Positions 15,821-24,604 of a stretch of DNA of 64,000 nt are shown piece after piece. Numbering within the stretch: position 1 is the stretch's first letter; each line of letters begins with the position of its first letter. The stretch spans positions 124,001 through 188,000 of the forward strand of contig CAIOGZ010000018.1 of assembly GCA_903858015.1 (NCBI GenBank), written 5' to 3'. Source of the stretch: an uncultured cyanobacterium. GTDB taxonomy: Bacteria; Cyanobacteriota; Cyanobacteriia; PCC-6307; Cyanobiaceae. The position numbers and the translations under genes are program-made. The notes under the pieces were generated by a model. That model was not told the DNA's origin and did not search any database. It saw only the letters and a program-made list of their open reading frames with translations.

Positions 15821-16045
15821 TGGCATGGCCGAGCGGCAGCCGATGGGGCAGCTCCCAGGTGGGGCAGGAAGGCACGGTGCATCAGCGACGTCCACTTCTG
15901 CCAGCCGAGCTGGTCGTTGCTGGGTGGGCGAGCTGAAGCGCAGCCTTGGGGTGATCTCGGCCGCCGCCGGCCACCTTTAGCCGCTGGGGTGGAAGTGGTG
16001 GGCATGGCGTAGTTGATGGCTCGATGGGTGGGCGAGGGAATCGGC
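15821..16045. other. Gap between TA system and VP1 terminator
   Basis: No supportable gene is seen between the toxin-antitoxin operator and the terminator of the leftward VP1 gene. The ORFs here are composition-biased shadows. Confidence 0.5.
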
Positions 16046-16070
16046 AAAAAATCGAGGCGCCTGCGGCGCC
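16046..16070 (-). terminator. Intrinsic terminator of VP1, shared VP-type
   Basis: On the minus strand two GGCGCC boxes separated by three bases form a stem followed by TCGA and a run of six T. The same element, with a different three-base loop, follows the other two FGE variable-protein genes. Confidence 0.8.
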
Positions 16071-16187
16071 ATCGGCGCTGGACGACATTCGGGATCCGCT
16101 GGCATCGCCTCGCCGCCAGCTAGTTGAAAACCAATACCAAAACCTAACAGCCAAGTGTAAAGAACTAAAGAGTTAAAGTGTAAAGAT

Positions 16188-17072
16188 TTAGCCCTGGGGG
16201 AGGCAACAGACGCGGAAACCAATGGTGAGGACGCGGAGGTCCGGGGGGTTGATGTAGCGGTAAGCCGAGCGGCAGTTCCCGGGGAAGTTGCCCCACGAGC
16301 CGCCGCGCAGCAGCCTACTTTTACGATCATTCTCTTTGGCTCCTTCTTCAATCCAGGCACGCCCATCCTCTGGTGCACCTTCATAGTTGCCATGCCAATG
16401 ATCCGCACACCATTCCCACACATTACCGTGCATGTCATGCAATCCCCAAGGGTTGGAAGGGAAGGTGCTCACATCGGTTGTTTGATGCCGAAACTCGCCC
16501 TTCTTGCTATCGCCATACACTTTTGTGCCATCATAATTGGCAAGCTTGGTGCTGATCGTAGAACCACAATGGAAGGGTGTGGTAGTGCCCGCCCGGCAGG
16601 CATATTCCCACTGGGCCTCGCTGGGCAGGGTGTAGTTGCGGCCGGTGCGCTGGCTGAGGCGATGGCAAAACTCCATTGCATCGTCCCAGCTCACCCCTTC
16701 CACCGGCCTGTGGTCGCCTTTGAAATGGGAGGGATTGGGATCAAGTTTCCGGTTCCAGGCGCGCTCGGCTCGGTTAGGACGCCACTGGGCCACCAGGCGC
16801 CACTGGGCCTGGGTGATCGGAGTTTGGGCCAAGAAAAAGCCCTGGAGCTGCACCAAATGCTGGGGGCCCTCGTTACCGCTGCGTTGCGGTTCCTCCGCTG
16901 GCGAGCCCATCAAAAAACGCCCCGGCGGAATCCAGAGCATGGTGAGGCTGGTGGAATTGTCTGCTCCGAGGGCTTCGCGGAAGCCCTGGGTGCGGCGGCG
17001 ATGGGTGAGCAGAAACCGATATGTAGGGGCTGAAGCGCCTCCAGCGGCTTGGCGGGTGGCGGAGGCGCTCAT
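16188..17072 (-). CDS. DGR variable protein 1 (VP1), FGE-sulfatase/C-type-lectin fold
   Basis: The start at ATG 17072 (MSASATRQAAGGASAPTYRF) parallels VP3; an upstream in-frame ATG would add 30 basic residues. The 294-residue protein is almost entirely one FGE-sulfatase domain: LTMLWIPPGRFLMGSP, QTPITQAQWRLVAQW, PVEGVSWDDAMEFCHRLSQRTGRNYTLPSEAQWEYACRAG, GLHDMHGNVWEWCAD. The C-terminal 40 residues are a DGR variable region (LLRGGSW to GFRVCCLPQ). In this family the lectin-like surface of the variable region binds ligands. Catalytic FGE cysteines are not both present (WGNFPGNC). It lies directly after the broken reverse transcriptase on the same strand. Confidence 0.85.
   Translation of the reverse strand: MSASATRQAAGGASAPTYRFLLTHRRRTQGFREALGADNSTSLTMLWIPPGRFLMGSPAEEPQRSGNEGPQHLVQLQGFFLAQTPITQAQWRLVAQWRPNRAERAWNRKLDPNPSHFKGDHRPVEGVSWDDAMEFCHRLSQRTGRNYTLPSEAQWEYACRAGTTTPFHCGSTISTKLANYDGTKVYGDSKKGEFRHQTTDVSTFPSNPWGLHDMHGNVWEWCADHWHGNYEGAPEDGRAWIEEGAKENDRKSRLLRGGSWGNFPGNCRSAYRYINPPDLRVLTIGFRVCCLPQG
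16191..16313 (-). repeat. DGR variable region VR1
   Basis: This is the 3'-terminal ~123 bp of VP1. The upstream flank (LLRGGSW codons) and downstream flank (FRVCCLPQ codons) are identical in VR1, VR2 and VR3. The core of about 16 variable codons is GGC AAC TTC, then GGG AAC, TAC, TAC ATC AAC, GAC CTC CGC GTC CTC ACC ATT. Relative to VR2 and VR3 nearly all differences fall at first and second positions of codons whose consensus is AAC. Confidence 0.85.
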
Positions 17073-17177
17073 GGCTGCACGCCAGGGGAGGATCGAAAAG
17101 ATCGTAAGAGCGCAGCGGAAACGGTGGGCTGTCGTGGCCGCGGAGATCGCGGCACGGCCCACCGGGCGCTGTGCGGA

Positions 17178-18005
17178 TCAGTCGGCGCCGAGGCGTTGGC
17201 TGATCACGGGAGCGGGTCTGGACCCCTCCTGTGCTCCCAGAGGATTCCCATCCCCTGGCTCTGACGTTGAAGGGTGCTGGGGGAGGCAACAGACGCGGAA
17301 ACAGACATACCGCAGGTAGGCGCCGATGCCGGGCAGGTAGGCGAGGCGGTGGTCGAGGGCATCGAGGTGCAGGTTGGCGAGGAATTGGGTGGTGAGGTTG
17401 CCGATTGGCAGGCCGCGGGGCCGCTCAAGGGGCGTCAGCAAGGTGTCGCCGGCAAAACCCTCCAGGGCCGGGCCGGGGCTGGCGCCGTTGGCGAGGATGC
17501 GATCGAGCAGCCAGAGGGTGCCGGGGCAGGCGATGCGCTCGGCCAGCTGTTGGCGCAGGATGGTGAGATCGATGCTGGGGAAATAAAAGCGGATGTCGCC
17601 GCTGAACACCCAACGATGGCGGCCGGATTCGGCCACGAAGCGGCGCAGGGCCTTGTGGCTGCCGAAGCCGAGCCGGTTGGCGTAGCTGGTGGCGATGAAA
17701 CGCTTCTGCAGGGGCGGCACGATGGCAGCGCAGAGGGCGTGGTGCACAACCCGGTCCCGGTAGGGGGCGGCGGAGATCAGGCGGCGTTTGGGTTCACGGA
17801 TTTCGAATTGGCGGTAGGGCCCGGGTTTGTAGGAAAACGTTTGCAGTTCGTGCTGCAGTTGAAAGAGATTGGCCTCCAACTGGGCATTGAAGGCGAGCAC
17901 GGCGGGCCGATAGCGCTTGCCCTTTTGGGCGCGCAGGGCGGCGGCATGGAGTGCGGCGAAGCTGGTGAAGCGGGGGTAGAGCTCCGTGAGCGGCACCTCA
18001 GGCAT
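17178..18005 (-). pseudogene. DGR reverse transcriptase, truncated at the YxDD motif
   Basis: Residues 1-234 are a normal DGR reverse-transcriptase N-terminal part: KRRLISAAPYRDRVVHHAL, ATSYANRLGFGSHKAL, motif 3 FSGDIRFYFPSID with the first catalytic Asp, and motif 4 GLPIGNLTTQFLANLHLDAL (the DGR/group-II type). At GAYLRYV, where YVDDF should follow, the frame switches to CFRVCCLPQ, the 3' flank of the variable regions, and then runs ~35 unrelated residues to a stop. Both catalytic Asp of YxDD and the thumb domain are missing, so the enzyme should be inactive. The start overlaps the avd stop by 8 nt. Confidence 0.88.
17277..17302 (-). repeat. Remnant of a DGR repeat 3' flank inside the RT ORF
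   Basis: A 26-nt block identical to the 3' flank of VR1-VR3 (minus-strand GTTTCCGCGTC...CCCCCAG) sits at the break in the reverse transcriptase. It is followed by a C instead of the G seen after all three VRs. Its place after the RT fits the 3' end of the lost template repeat, or of a deleted variable region. The adenine-rich core is absent. Confidence 0.8.
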
Positions 18006-18396
18006 GGTGAAGTTCAGCGGGGCGCTGCTGAAGTTGGTGGCTGAGCCAACCGCTGTGTTGTTTGGCGATGGCGGTGATCAACCGGCTGGCGTGTTCGTAG
18101 CGCTGCAGCTCGATCAACTGGAACGAATGCAGCAGGCGGATCTGCAGCTGGATCACCACGATGTGGGCCTTGAGGGGTTCGAGGATGGGCAGCTTGGCGC
18201 GGGCATAGCGGGCCTGCACGAGTTGTTCGAGCAGGTGATAGAGATGGCCGATCAAGCGATCACCGAGGCCGAATCTGTGCTGGCGGGGCAGGCGCTGCAA
18301 TAGGGGCACAAACCAGCGGATCAGATCAAGGCAGGCTTCGATGATCGGCAGCTCGCCGCTGCTGGTGGCTAGGTTGGGATCTGAGGGAATGGACAT
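17998..18396 (-). CDS. avd: DGR accessory variability determinant Avd
   Basis: This 132-residue, all-helical basic protein is of the Avd/four-helix-bundle type, which forms a pentameric barrel that binds the DGR reverse transcriptase and template RNA. Family-like blocks are PIIEACLDLIRWFVPLLQRLPRQHRFGLGDRL, HLYHLLEQLVQARYARAKLPILEPLKAHIV and LQRYEHASRLITAIAKQHSGWL. It looks intact. It overlaps the RT start by 8 nt, so the two would be co-translated. Unusually, the ATG lies 11 nt after the T-run of the VP2 terminator and no Shine-Dalgarno is visible. Confidence 0.82.
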   Translation of the reverse strand: MSIPSDPNLATSSGELPIIEACLDLIRWFVPLLQRLPRQHRFGLGDRLIGHLYHLLEQLVQARYARAKLPILEPLKAHIVVIQLQIRLLHSFQLIELQRYEHASRLITAIAKQHSGWLSHQLQQRPAELHHA

Positions 18397-18407
18397 GGGG
18401 CATGTAC

Positions 18408-18436
18408 AAAAAAAATCGCGAGGCGCCTACGGCGCC
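18408..18436 (-). terminator. Intrinsic terminator between VP2 and avd
   Basis: Minus strand: GGCGCC-GTA-GGCGCC, then TCGCGA and eight T. It ends 11 nt before the avd ATG, so transcripts of the TIR-MoxR-VP2 operon reach avd only by read-through unless another promoter exists. Confidence 0.8.
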
Positions 18437-18557
18437 ACAGGGAACATAATGGAGCTTCCCAGAAAGGCTGGGGCTTCTTCATAGAATCTAAGCCAATATC
18501 CACAGCCGACAATTAAAAACCAACAGACAAACAGCCAAGTGTAAAGAATTAAAGGGT

Positions 18558-21356
18558 TTAAGGGTAAAGAATTAAGTCCTGGGGGAGGCAACAGACGCGG
18601 AAACCGAAGGTGTTGACGCGGTAGACCGGGGGGAAGCCGTTGCGGGAAGCCGAGCGGCAGACCCTGGGGTTGCTGTACCACGAGCCGCCGCGCAGCAGCC
18701 TTCTATCCAGGTCATTCTTATTTCCTTTAGCTTCTTCATCAATCCAGGCACGTCCATCCTCTGGTGCCCCTTCGTAATTGTCATGCCAATGATCAGCACA
18801 CCATTCCCATACATTGCCGTGCATGTCATGCAATCCCCAGGTATTGGCGGGGAAGCTAAACACATCTGTGGTTTGCTGGCGATAGTCTCCCTTCTGGCCA
18901 TCCCCATACACGTCGTTGCCATTATAGTTTGCCAACTTCGTACTGATCGTGGCGCCACAATGAAACGGCGTGGTGGTGCCCGCCCGGCAAGCATATTCCC
19001 ACTGGGCTTCGCTGGGCAGGGTGTAGTTTTTGCAGGTGCGTAGCCGCAGCCTTTGGCAAAAAACCATCGCATCGTGCCAGCTCACATTCACCACCGGGCG
19101 CTGCTCACCTGCAAAGCGCTCAGCATCATCAAGCTTGGCCACCGGATCGGCATCCAGCGCCTCGGGCCAAAGCTCCCCATCCTCATATTCCCGCCGCTGC
19201 CATTGCGCCACCGCCCGCCACTGGGCCTGGGTGATCGGGGTTTGCGAGAGGAAGAACTCCTTGAGCTGCACTTCATGCTGGGGGCCTTCGTCGTCGTACC
19301 GGCCTGGTTCATCGGCTGGGGAGCCCATCAGGAAGCGGCCGGGGGGGAGGTGGAGCATGGGGAGAGCAATGCCCTGGGGCCTGCGTGCCCCGTTGGCAGG
19401 AATCGGCGGCTCGCTGCCCCATGAAACCGACAGCATCTCCTGATAACCCAGGCGCGACGCCTCGTGATATTCGGGTTCCGGATTGCCCGGCTCGAGGCTA
19501 GCTGTGGTGAACACGAACAACTGGGCCGGCAGTTCTTTGATTTCAGCGGTGCTAATGGGCAACTCCAGAACCCCGGGATTCCGCTGCAATTGAGCGCACT
19601 CAAAGTCGATCGGTTCGAAGTTGAACTGATTGGCGGGGAAAGGATCGGCGGGCTCCAGGCCAGACCCCTGCCGCAGCTTGACGACAAAGTCGCGGTAGAC
19701 CTTGCCTGGCAAGCGTTCCAGCCGATCGGCGGTCACGGTGGCGAAATGGCGTAATCCTTGCTCCAAATCCTTGAACTGCTCTGGCAGAGGTATGTTGGGG
19801 TCGGTGAGGATGGCCTCAAACGAGTGTCCAGTGCCGAGCTGATTCCAACGCCGCTCCAACACATCGCTAACGGCACGGATCACATCCAGCGTGTCGGCAG
19901 GGCTGAGGCGCTCGCCCAGGAGCTCGGCCACGCCGGGATCCAGCTCGAACTGCAGCGTGTGCGCCAACGTGTCCGAGTTCTGAGCGGCGCGGCAACGCAG
20001 CAGGCCACTCACCAGCACTTCCGCCATCGGCAGCGGTGTAGTGACATCTTTCACCTTCGCCTCTAGCAACAGCCGCAGGATTGGCAAGGTGAGCACCGGA
20101 GCCGCCGCCACCACCATCAGCAAGCGCTGCGCCTGGGCGGAGGCATCAGCCTGGAACTCCTGCCAGCGGCCCAGCGCCAGCTCCCGCACAGCGGCAGGGG
20201 ATGGATCCGCTGTGGCCTGGGAAGGGATCAGGAAGTGGGCCAGCAGCTGGTCGCGGCGCTCGCTGGCCTGAGGGATCAGGATGCCGGAGGTTGCCATGGT
20301 GTGATCGCCCATCACCATCGCCGCCCAAATCGCCAGCTCCTGACCCTCCAGCGTGATCACCGGCAGGGGCAAACCCGATGAATCATCCAAGGTCTGCCAG
20401 CGGCTGGGGGGCTCGACGCGATACCTCTGATTAGGGCAACCGGGCAGGGTGTTGCGAACCGAAACCGGCGGTGCAATGCCCAGGGCGGTGCGGTCCCACC
20501 AGCCGATCGGCAACATGTTGAGCAGCACCACGGGCGCCTGCTCGCCCCAAAGCTCCAGCAGGGAAAACATGCGGCCATCCCACCAGTGGGCTCCCGCCGC
20601 ATCGGAGATCAACAGCACCAGGGTTGGCTGCTCACTCCAACCCTCGCCGCCAGGTCGCTTTTGAGAGGGATCAAGGCAGCGCAGGTCCACCGAGCGGAAG
20701 GCTTGGCTGCTGGCCAGGATGGCGCGCAACTCCTCCGCCAATGGACGCCAAACCTGCATCGAAATGCCTCCATCCAGCAACACCAGCAACCGGAAGCAGG
20801 GCTCCAGCGTTGGCTTCAGTACGGGTGCCAACAGGCGCGTTTCGGCATAGGCTTCCACCGTGGCGTTTTCATCCAGCCACTGACGGTGTGGGCTGGGCAC
20901 TTGGCCCATCAAGGGCTGAAACAAGCGCAGCACCGCTAAGCGGTCCTGGAGCAATGGCGATTGCTCCAGCTGCAGCGGCAGCAGCCCCGGCAGGTCACTG
21001 CTGCTGGGCAGCAACTCCGACGGCAGCAATCGGGCCTCAGCGGCACCACGGGCTTTGACTTGTGCTGGCGGAAAGAAGGGAATCAGCGGATCTTCTTCCG
21101 GAGTCAGAGCACTGAGGGGACCTTGTCTGAGGCTAGGAAGAACAGGTTTACTTTGGTCGCTGAATTCTGGCTTCCCATATTTGGACTTTACATAGCTGGG
21201 GGCCCAAATCGATGATCTGACTGGTTGATCAGAAGCAGGCGTTAATGGTGATCGAGACAACCAAAGAATATCGGCGACTTCCCTGGGCGAAAGGGAATGG
21301 GGGGCTTCACCATTGAGGCCTTCGATCAGCGTCGCCAGGAACTCTGCTGTTGCCAA
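18558..21356 (-). CDS. DGR variable protein 2 (VP2): SAV_2336/vWA-like domain fused to FGE domain
   Basis: The TTG start at 21356 lies 5 nt after the MoxR gene and gives 932 residues. N-terminal helical segment: SLSPREVADILWLSRSP. About residues 180-340 form a vWA-like alpha/beta domain (FRLLVLLDGGISMQVWRPLAEELRAIL, TLVLLISDAAGAHWWDGRMFSLLELWGEQAPVVLLNML), with a degenerate D-x-G-x-S metal site, as in SAV_2336-type proteins encoded beside MoxR ATPases. A helical middle (residues 370-600) and a beta linker follow. From about residue 680 comes a complete FGE domain (MLHLPPGRFLMGSPADEP, LPSEAQWEYACRAG, HDMHGNVWEWCAD) ending in VR2 and a six-residue extension (DLILYP). It is likely the sensor/adaptor of the MoxR-TIR module. 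Confidence 0.83.
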   Translation of the reverse strand: MATAEFLATLIEGLNGEAPHSLSPREVADILWLSRSPLTPASDQPVRSSIWAPSYVKSKYGKPEFSDQSKPVLPSLRQGPLSALTPEEDPLIPFFPPAQVKARGAAEARLLPSELLPSSSDLPGLLPLQLEQSPLLQDRLAVLRLFQPLMGQVPSPHRQWLDENATVEAYAETRLLAPVLKPTLEPCFRLLVLLDGGISMQVWRPLAEELRAILASSQAFRSVDLRCLDPSQKRPGGEGWSEQPTLVLLISDAAGAHWWDGRMFSLLELWGEQAPVVLLNMLPIGWWDRTALGIAPPVSVRNTLPGCPNQRYRVEPPSRWQTLDDSSGLPLPVITLEGQELAIWAAMVMGDHTMATSGILIPQASERRDQLLAHFLIPSQATADPSPAAVRELALGRWQEFQADASAQAQRLLMVVAAAPVLTLPILRLLLEAKVKDVTTPLPMAEVLVSGLLRCRAAQNSDTLAHTLQFELDPGVAELLGERLSPADTLDVIRAVSDVLERRWNQLGTGHSFEAILTDPNIPLPEQFKDLEQGLRHFATVTADRLERLPGKVYRDFVVKLRQGSGLEPADPFPANQFNFEPIDFECAQLQRNPGVLELPISTAEIKELPAQLFVFTTASLEPGNPEPEYHEASRLGYQEMLSVSWGSEPPIPANGARRPQGIALPMLHLPPGRFLMGSPADEPGRYDDEGPQHEVQLKEFFLSQTPITQAQWRAVAQWQRREYEDGELWPEALDADPVAKLDDAERFAGEQRPVVNVSWHDAMVFCQRLRLRTCKNYTLPSEAQWEYACRAGTTTPFHCGATISTKLANYNGNDVYGDGQKGDYRQQTTDVFSFPANTWGLHDMHGNVWEWCADHWHDNYEGAPEDGRAWIDEEAKGNKNDLDRRLLRGGSWYSNPRVCRSASRNGFPPVYRVNTFGFRVCCLPQDLILYP
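18576..18698 (-). repeat. DGR variable region VR2
   Basis: This is the 3' part of VP2 with the same constant flanks as VR1 and VR3. Core codons are TAC AGC AAC, AGG GTC, TCC, AAC GGC TTC, GTC TAC CGC GTC AAC ACC TTC, read between fixed CCC, TGC CGC TCG GCT, CGC and CCC CCG codons. All differences from the other VRs are at positions where the reconstructed template has A. Confidence 0.85.
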
Positions 21357-21361
21357 GACCC

Positions 21362-22513
21362 TCAGCTGCCTTCCGGGCTGCCATCGCGGCCACGCAAACC
21401 CTTGTAGAGCACCGCGCGCAGCGTTTCGACCTGTTCTTTTGTCGGCCCTGCTGAGTTGGATTGTGTCAGGAGATGGAGAACATTGAGCAGTTGATCCGTG
21501 GCCCGATCTTCCTGCTTGGTTGTCTCCAGAAAAGTAACAATCTCGTCAAGCACGTTTTTCTTATCTGCCAACTTGCCGCGATTCTGCTGCTCGAAGTGTT
21601 TGCGCACGAGCGACTGGAAGGCGGCCTGATCGGTTGGCGCGGGCATGTCAACGCGGATGCAACGGCGGTGAAAGGCAGCCGGGAAATCCCGTTCGCGATT
21701 GCTGGTCATCACCACAATCGGAAATTCATGGCAGCGCACCCTGCCGGCGGGGATCTGCGCCGTAGCACCCGGATCGTGGGTGCGGACAGGGTGGGAATTC
21801 TTGTTGGCGCGCCGCTTAGCTTCTCGAATCAGCTGGGGGATCTCGTATTCTCCTTCTTCGAACAGATTGAGCAGCTCGTTGGGCAGCTGCAGATCAGATT
21901 TGTCAAGCTCATCGATCAACAACACCCTGGGCCGCTGGAAAGGAAGAAAGGCGGTGCCCACTGGCCCCAAGCTAATATAATCAGCAACGGGAAAATCATC
22001 GGGTGATCGCTTGCCCTTGTCTGCGTCCGACGTGGCGGCGAACTGGGAATCATGCAGCCGGCCCAGGGCATCGTAAAGATACAACCCATCCTCAATCAGG
22101 CGGCTACGAGGTGTGATCGGCCAATGCAACACCGGCCCTAGCCGCAACTCCCAGGCGATCGCATGGGCCAGGCTGGTTTTACCGGACCCCGGCGTGCCGG
22201 TGATGAGCAACGGCCGGCGCAAATGGATGGCCGCATTCACCGCCAGCCGCACCCGTTCTGCCGGCTCGGTGAGCTGATTTGACTCATCCCTCGGTAGCTG
22301 GAGCACTTCGCCGCGTCGGCGGGTTCTCTCCTGCTGCTCTGGCAACTTTTCGACCTGTTGCCAATACTCCTCATCCGCAGAGTTGCTCGTATCAGGCTCA
22401 TGCTCCTGGCGTTGCCAGGCACGCCAAGGCGGAGCTTCCGGCCATCGCGTGGCTGGATCTATTTGGGAACCGGAGTTGGAGAACAGATCCCAGTTGATCG
22501 GCGCGCTGGTCAT
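21362..22513 (-). CDS. MoxR-type AAA+ ATPase of a ternary conflict system
   Basis: This 383-residue AAA+ ATPase has Walker A GTPGSGKTS at about residues 105-113, Walker B VLLIDELDKSD, the sensor region IVVMTSNRERDFPAAFHRRC with an arginine-finger-like RRC, and a C-terminal helical lid (FLETTKQEDRATDQLLNVLHLL). MoxR ATPases remodel partner vWA proteins using ATP. The ATG overlaps the TIR-gene stop (ATGA at 22510-22513) and the stop is 5 nt from the VP2 start, a tight three-gene operon. It is probably the NTP-dependent switch between the VP2 sensor and the TIR effector. Confidence 0.88.
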   Translation of the reverse strand: MTSAPINWDLFSNSGSQIDPATRWPEAPPWRAWQRQEHEPDTSNSADEEYWQQVEKLPEQQERTRRRGEVLQLPRDESNQLTEPAERVRLAVNAAIHLRRPLLITGTPGSGKTSLAHAIAWELRLGPVLHWPITPRSRLIEDGLYLYDALGRLHDSQFAATSDADKGKRSPDDFPVADYISLGPVGTAFLPFQRPRVLLIDELDKSDLQLPNELLNLFEEGEYEIPQLIREAKRRANKNSHPVRTHDPGATAQIPAGRVRCHEFPIVVMTSNRERDFPAAFHRRCIRVDMPAPTDQAAFQSLVRKHFEQQNRGKLADKKNVLDEIVTFLETTKQEDRATDQLLNVLHLLTQSNSAGPTKEQVETLRAVLYKGLRGRDGSPEGS

Positions 22514-24141
22514 AACGGGGAGGGAGAGATGGCACGGGTGGCCCCGCGGGCCTGGGGGGTGATCGGAGGGATGCGTTGCCAGTGATCCAGCATCAGCACG
22601 AGATGCTTCGCGGCCCCATCTTTGAAGAGCATCTTGCGCTGCCGGACTACTTCATCGTAGCGAACACAACTAGAGCAGATGGGATCACCATGTTGATGGC
22701 CTGAAAGCATCTCGTAGCGCTGCAGATGGGCCATCCCCTTGACAGCGCTGACCTTGGCACCATGGCGATACCAAATCGCAATCGGCACCATGGATTCAAC
22801 CAACCCGTCAAACCAGCTATGACGTTTGGTTTGATCCAGCGGGAATGGCTTCAGCCGCTTGATTCCGGCATCCTGATCCTCTTCAACCAGCGAGGCGAGA
22901 AGGTGAAGGGGATCAGCGGCAAGTTTCCCGGCGCACCATTTGCCATGTCCATCGGTAAGCTTCTGGATCTTGTTTTGCAAGCGCGGACGGTTTGAATTGC
23001 AAGAACCCAGCAGGCGATCCCCCGGACGCAGGATAAAAGGAATGGATTGCAACAAGGTAATGGCTAAGTTGCCGCGTTGTTCCACCACCAGCTCTGACCA
23101 GGGTGCATCCAGTAACTCCGTGGGTGCGAAGATCTCGAGCACCGGCAGTTTTGTGTTGTGCCTGGCCCAGCTCAGCAGCGCTGTCAGGATGGTGGCGATG
23201 GCTATTTCTTTCTCAAGCGGTTCATCGAAGACCACCATATTGCGGTAGAGATCAAGATCCTCCAGGATATTGAGCTTCCGATAGGTGTTTGTATCCTCGA
23301 CCGCAACATATGCCTTCCAGGTGTAGTGGCGGGTGTTTTCTGCCCGAGAACGGGGCCTTTCCAGCACCAAGGCAATGTAAGAAATCGTATGCAATGACGT
23401 CTGAGCTGGGTAAGCGAGAGTTTTTAATTGCTGCTCCAGAGCCTGAACTAGCGTTGCTGCTGGCCTGTTGCTGTTATCAAAAAAGGCCGTCAATTGGGGC
23501 CAGCCCAGGGTCTGCAAAGTGTTCAACTGTGGGAACACCTCCTGCAGCCGAGCAGCCTCCGGGAAGCTTTCGCGCACAGCACGGCGAAAACAGGTTTCAA
23601 CGCTGTCGGCCGCCATCGCGGCGTGCTGAACAGCCAGCAGGCGAAAAGCTTCTAAGGCAGCTCTGGATTCCCTATCTTCTGGCAGCGCCAGGCTCGAATT
23701 GGGCTTCTCCCAAGCGCCTTTGATCTTACGGGCAATGTTCGCTAGAGCTTGATCTCGTTTGTGCCCTACAAGCGCGTTGAGCGGAGGCTTGGGATTGATT
23801 GGCGATTGAAATTTGCCAATTTCCGTTTCATCCCAAAGACAATCGGAAATTAAGACTGGCAAAACAGTGACTTGATCTAACCGTGCGGCTTCTAGCAAGC
23901 GCGGTAGCTCTTGGTCCCGAATAAAGTCGGAACTGAGAAAGTTGGCACTGACTAGCAGAACAGCCACCTTGGCTCTATTGAGAGAGTTGTCAATCTCGAC
24001 CGACCATTCCTGGCCTGGGATGATATCTCTGTCGCTCCAAACATCAAGCCCGTTATTTTCAAGAGGCTTAAGCTGCTTTCGCAGCATCGTGAGCCACTTC
24101 TCATCCGCATGGCTATAGCTGATAAACACACGATCTCTCAT
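22510..24141 (-). CDS. TIR-domain protein with VMAP-C-like C-terminal region
   Basis: The start at ATG 24141 (MRDRVFISYSHADEKWLTMLRKQL) gives 543 residues. The N-terminal ~140 residues are a TIR/TIR_2-type domain: VFISYSHADE, LDVWSDRDIIPGQEWSVEID, KVAVLLVSANFLSSDFIRDQELP. TIR domains of defence systems often degrade NAD. A helical linker follows. From about residue 250 the protein has the layout of vWA-MoxR-associated proteins (VMAP-C): LPVLEIFAPTELLDAPWSELVVEQ and SMVPIAIWYRHGAKVSAVKG. It heads the operon with MoxR and VP2, so it is the predicted toxic effector. The VMAP-C assignment rests on motif memory and context. Confidence 0.8.
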   Translation of the reverse strand: MRDRVFISYSHADEKWLTMLRKQLKPLENNGLDVWSDRDIIPGQEWSVEIDNSLNRAKVAVLLVSANFLSSDFIRDQELPRLLEAARLDQVTVLPVLISDCLWDETEIGKFQSPINPKPPLNALVGHKRDQALANIARKIKGAWEKPNSSLALPEDRESRAALEAFRLLAVQHAAMAADSVETCFRRAVRESFPEAARLQEVFPQLNTLQTLGWPQLTAFFDNSNRPAATLVQALEQQLKTLAYPAQTSLHTISYIALVLERPRSRAENTRHYTWKAYVAVEDTNTYRKLNILEDLDLYRNMVVFDEPLEKEIAIATILTALLSWARHNTKLPVLEIFAPTELLDAPWSELVVEQRGNLAITLLQSIPFILRPGDRLLGSCNSNRPRLQNKIQKLTDGHGKWCAGKLAADPLHLLASLVEEDQDAGIKRLKPFPLDQTKRHSWFDGLVESMVPIAIWYRHGAKVSAVKGMAHLQRYEMLSGHQHGDPICSSCVRYDEVVRQRKMLFKDGAAKHLVLMLDHWQRIPPITPQARGATRAISPSPL

Positions 24142-24604
24142 CGGCGACCAGCTCCCGCACACGCACCTTTGCTGGATGTCACTCTGGGCGGCTCGCTGGT
24201 GTATACGAGCGGGTGGTGTGAGTAAGTGGTGTTTCCAGGAGGCTGGTTCAGCTGCTCAGGCATGGGTGGGCTAGCGATTCCGGTAGCTGGTTGGCTGATC
24301 TTAAGCCCAACTGCTGTGGTATTAGCAGCTGAGCGATGCCCCGCCTCTAAGGGTGGATGCATTGAGGTCCTGCCGGCCCAGCACCTCAGCAGACTCATTC
24401 CACCCACCTGATCCAGTGCCAAGGCACGGCCAGGCGAGAGAGCCCAGTAGGGGAGGAAAGCGCACGGCTAGCTCGTAACTGAGGCGAGATCAAGCCCCCT
24501 TAGCCCTTGTTCAGGGGCCCCAAACCCCTTTACAGCAAGGACAACACCGGCGGATCTTGAAGCATGGCCTGTCGCCGTACCTGATGACGCCAGCCTAGAT
24601 GCCC
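24142..24604. other. Promoter region of the TIR-MoxR-VP2 operon
   Basis: This is 463 bp without a supportable gene, between the VP3 terminator and the TIR gene on the same strand. It must carry the operon promoter. No obvious operator palindrome or small RNA is visible. Confidence 0.5.

Noticed and set aside
24138-24422. 94-residue ORF upstream of the TIR gene
   Set aside because: Overlaps the TIR start, Pro/Thr/Ser-rich, no ribosome-binding site or family; treated as promoter region.
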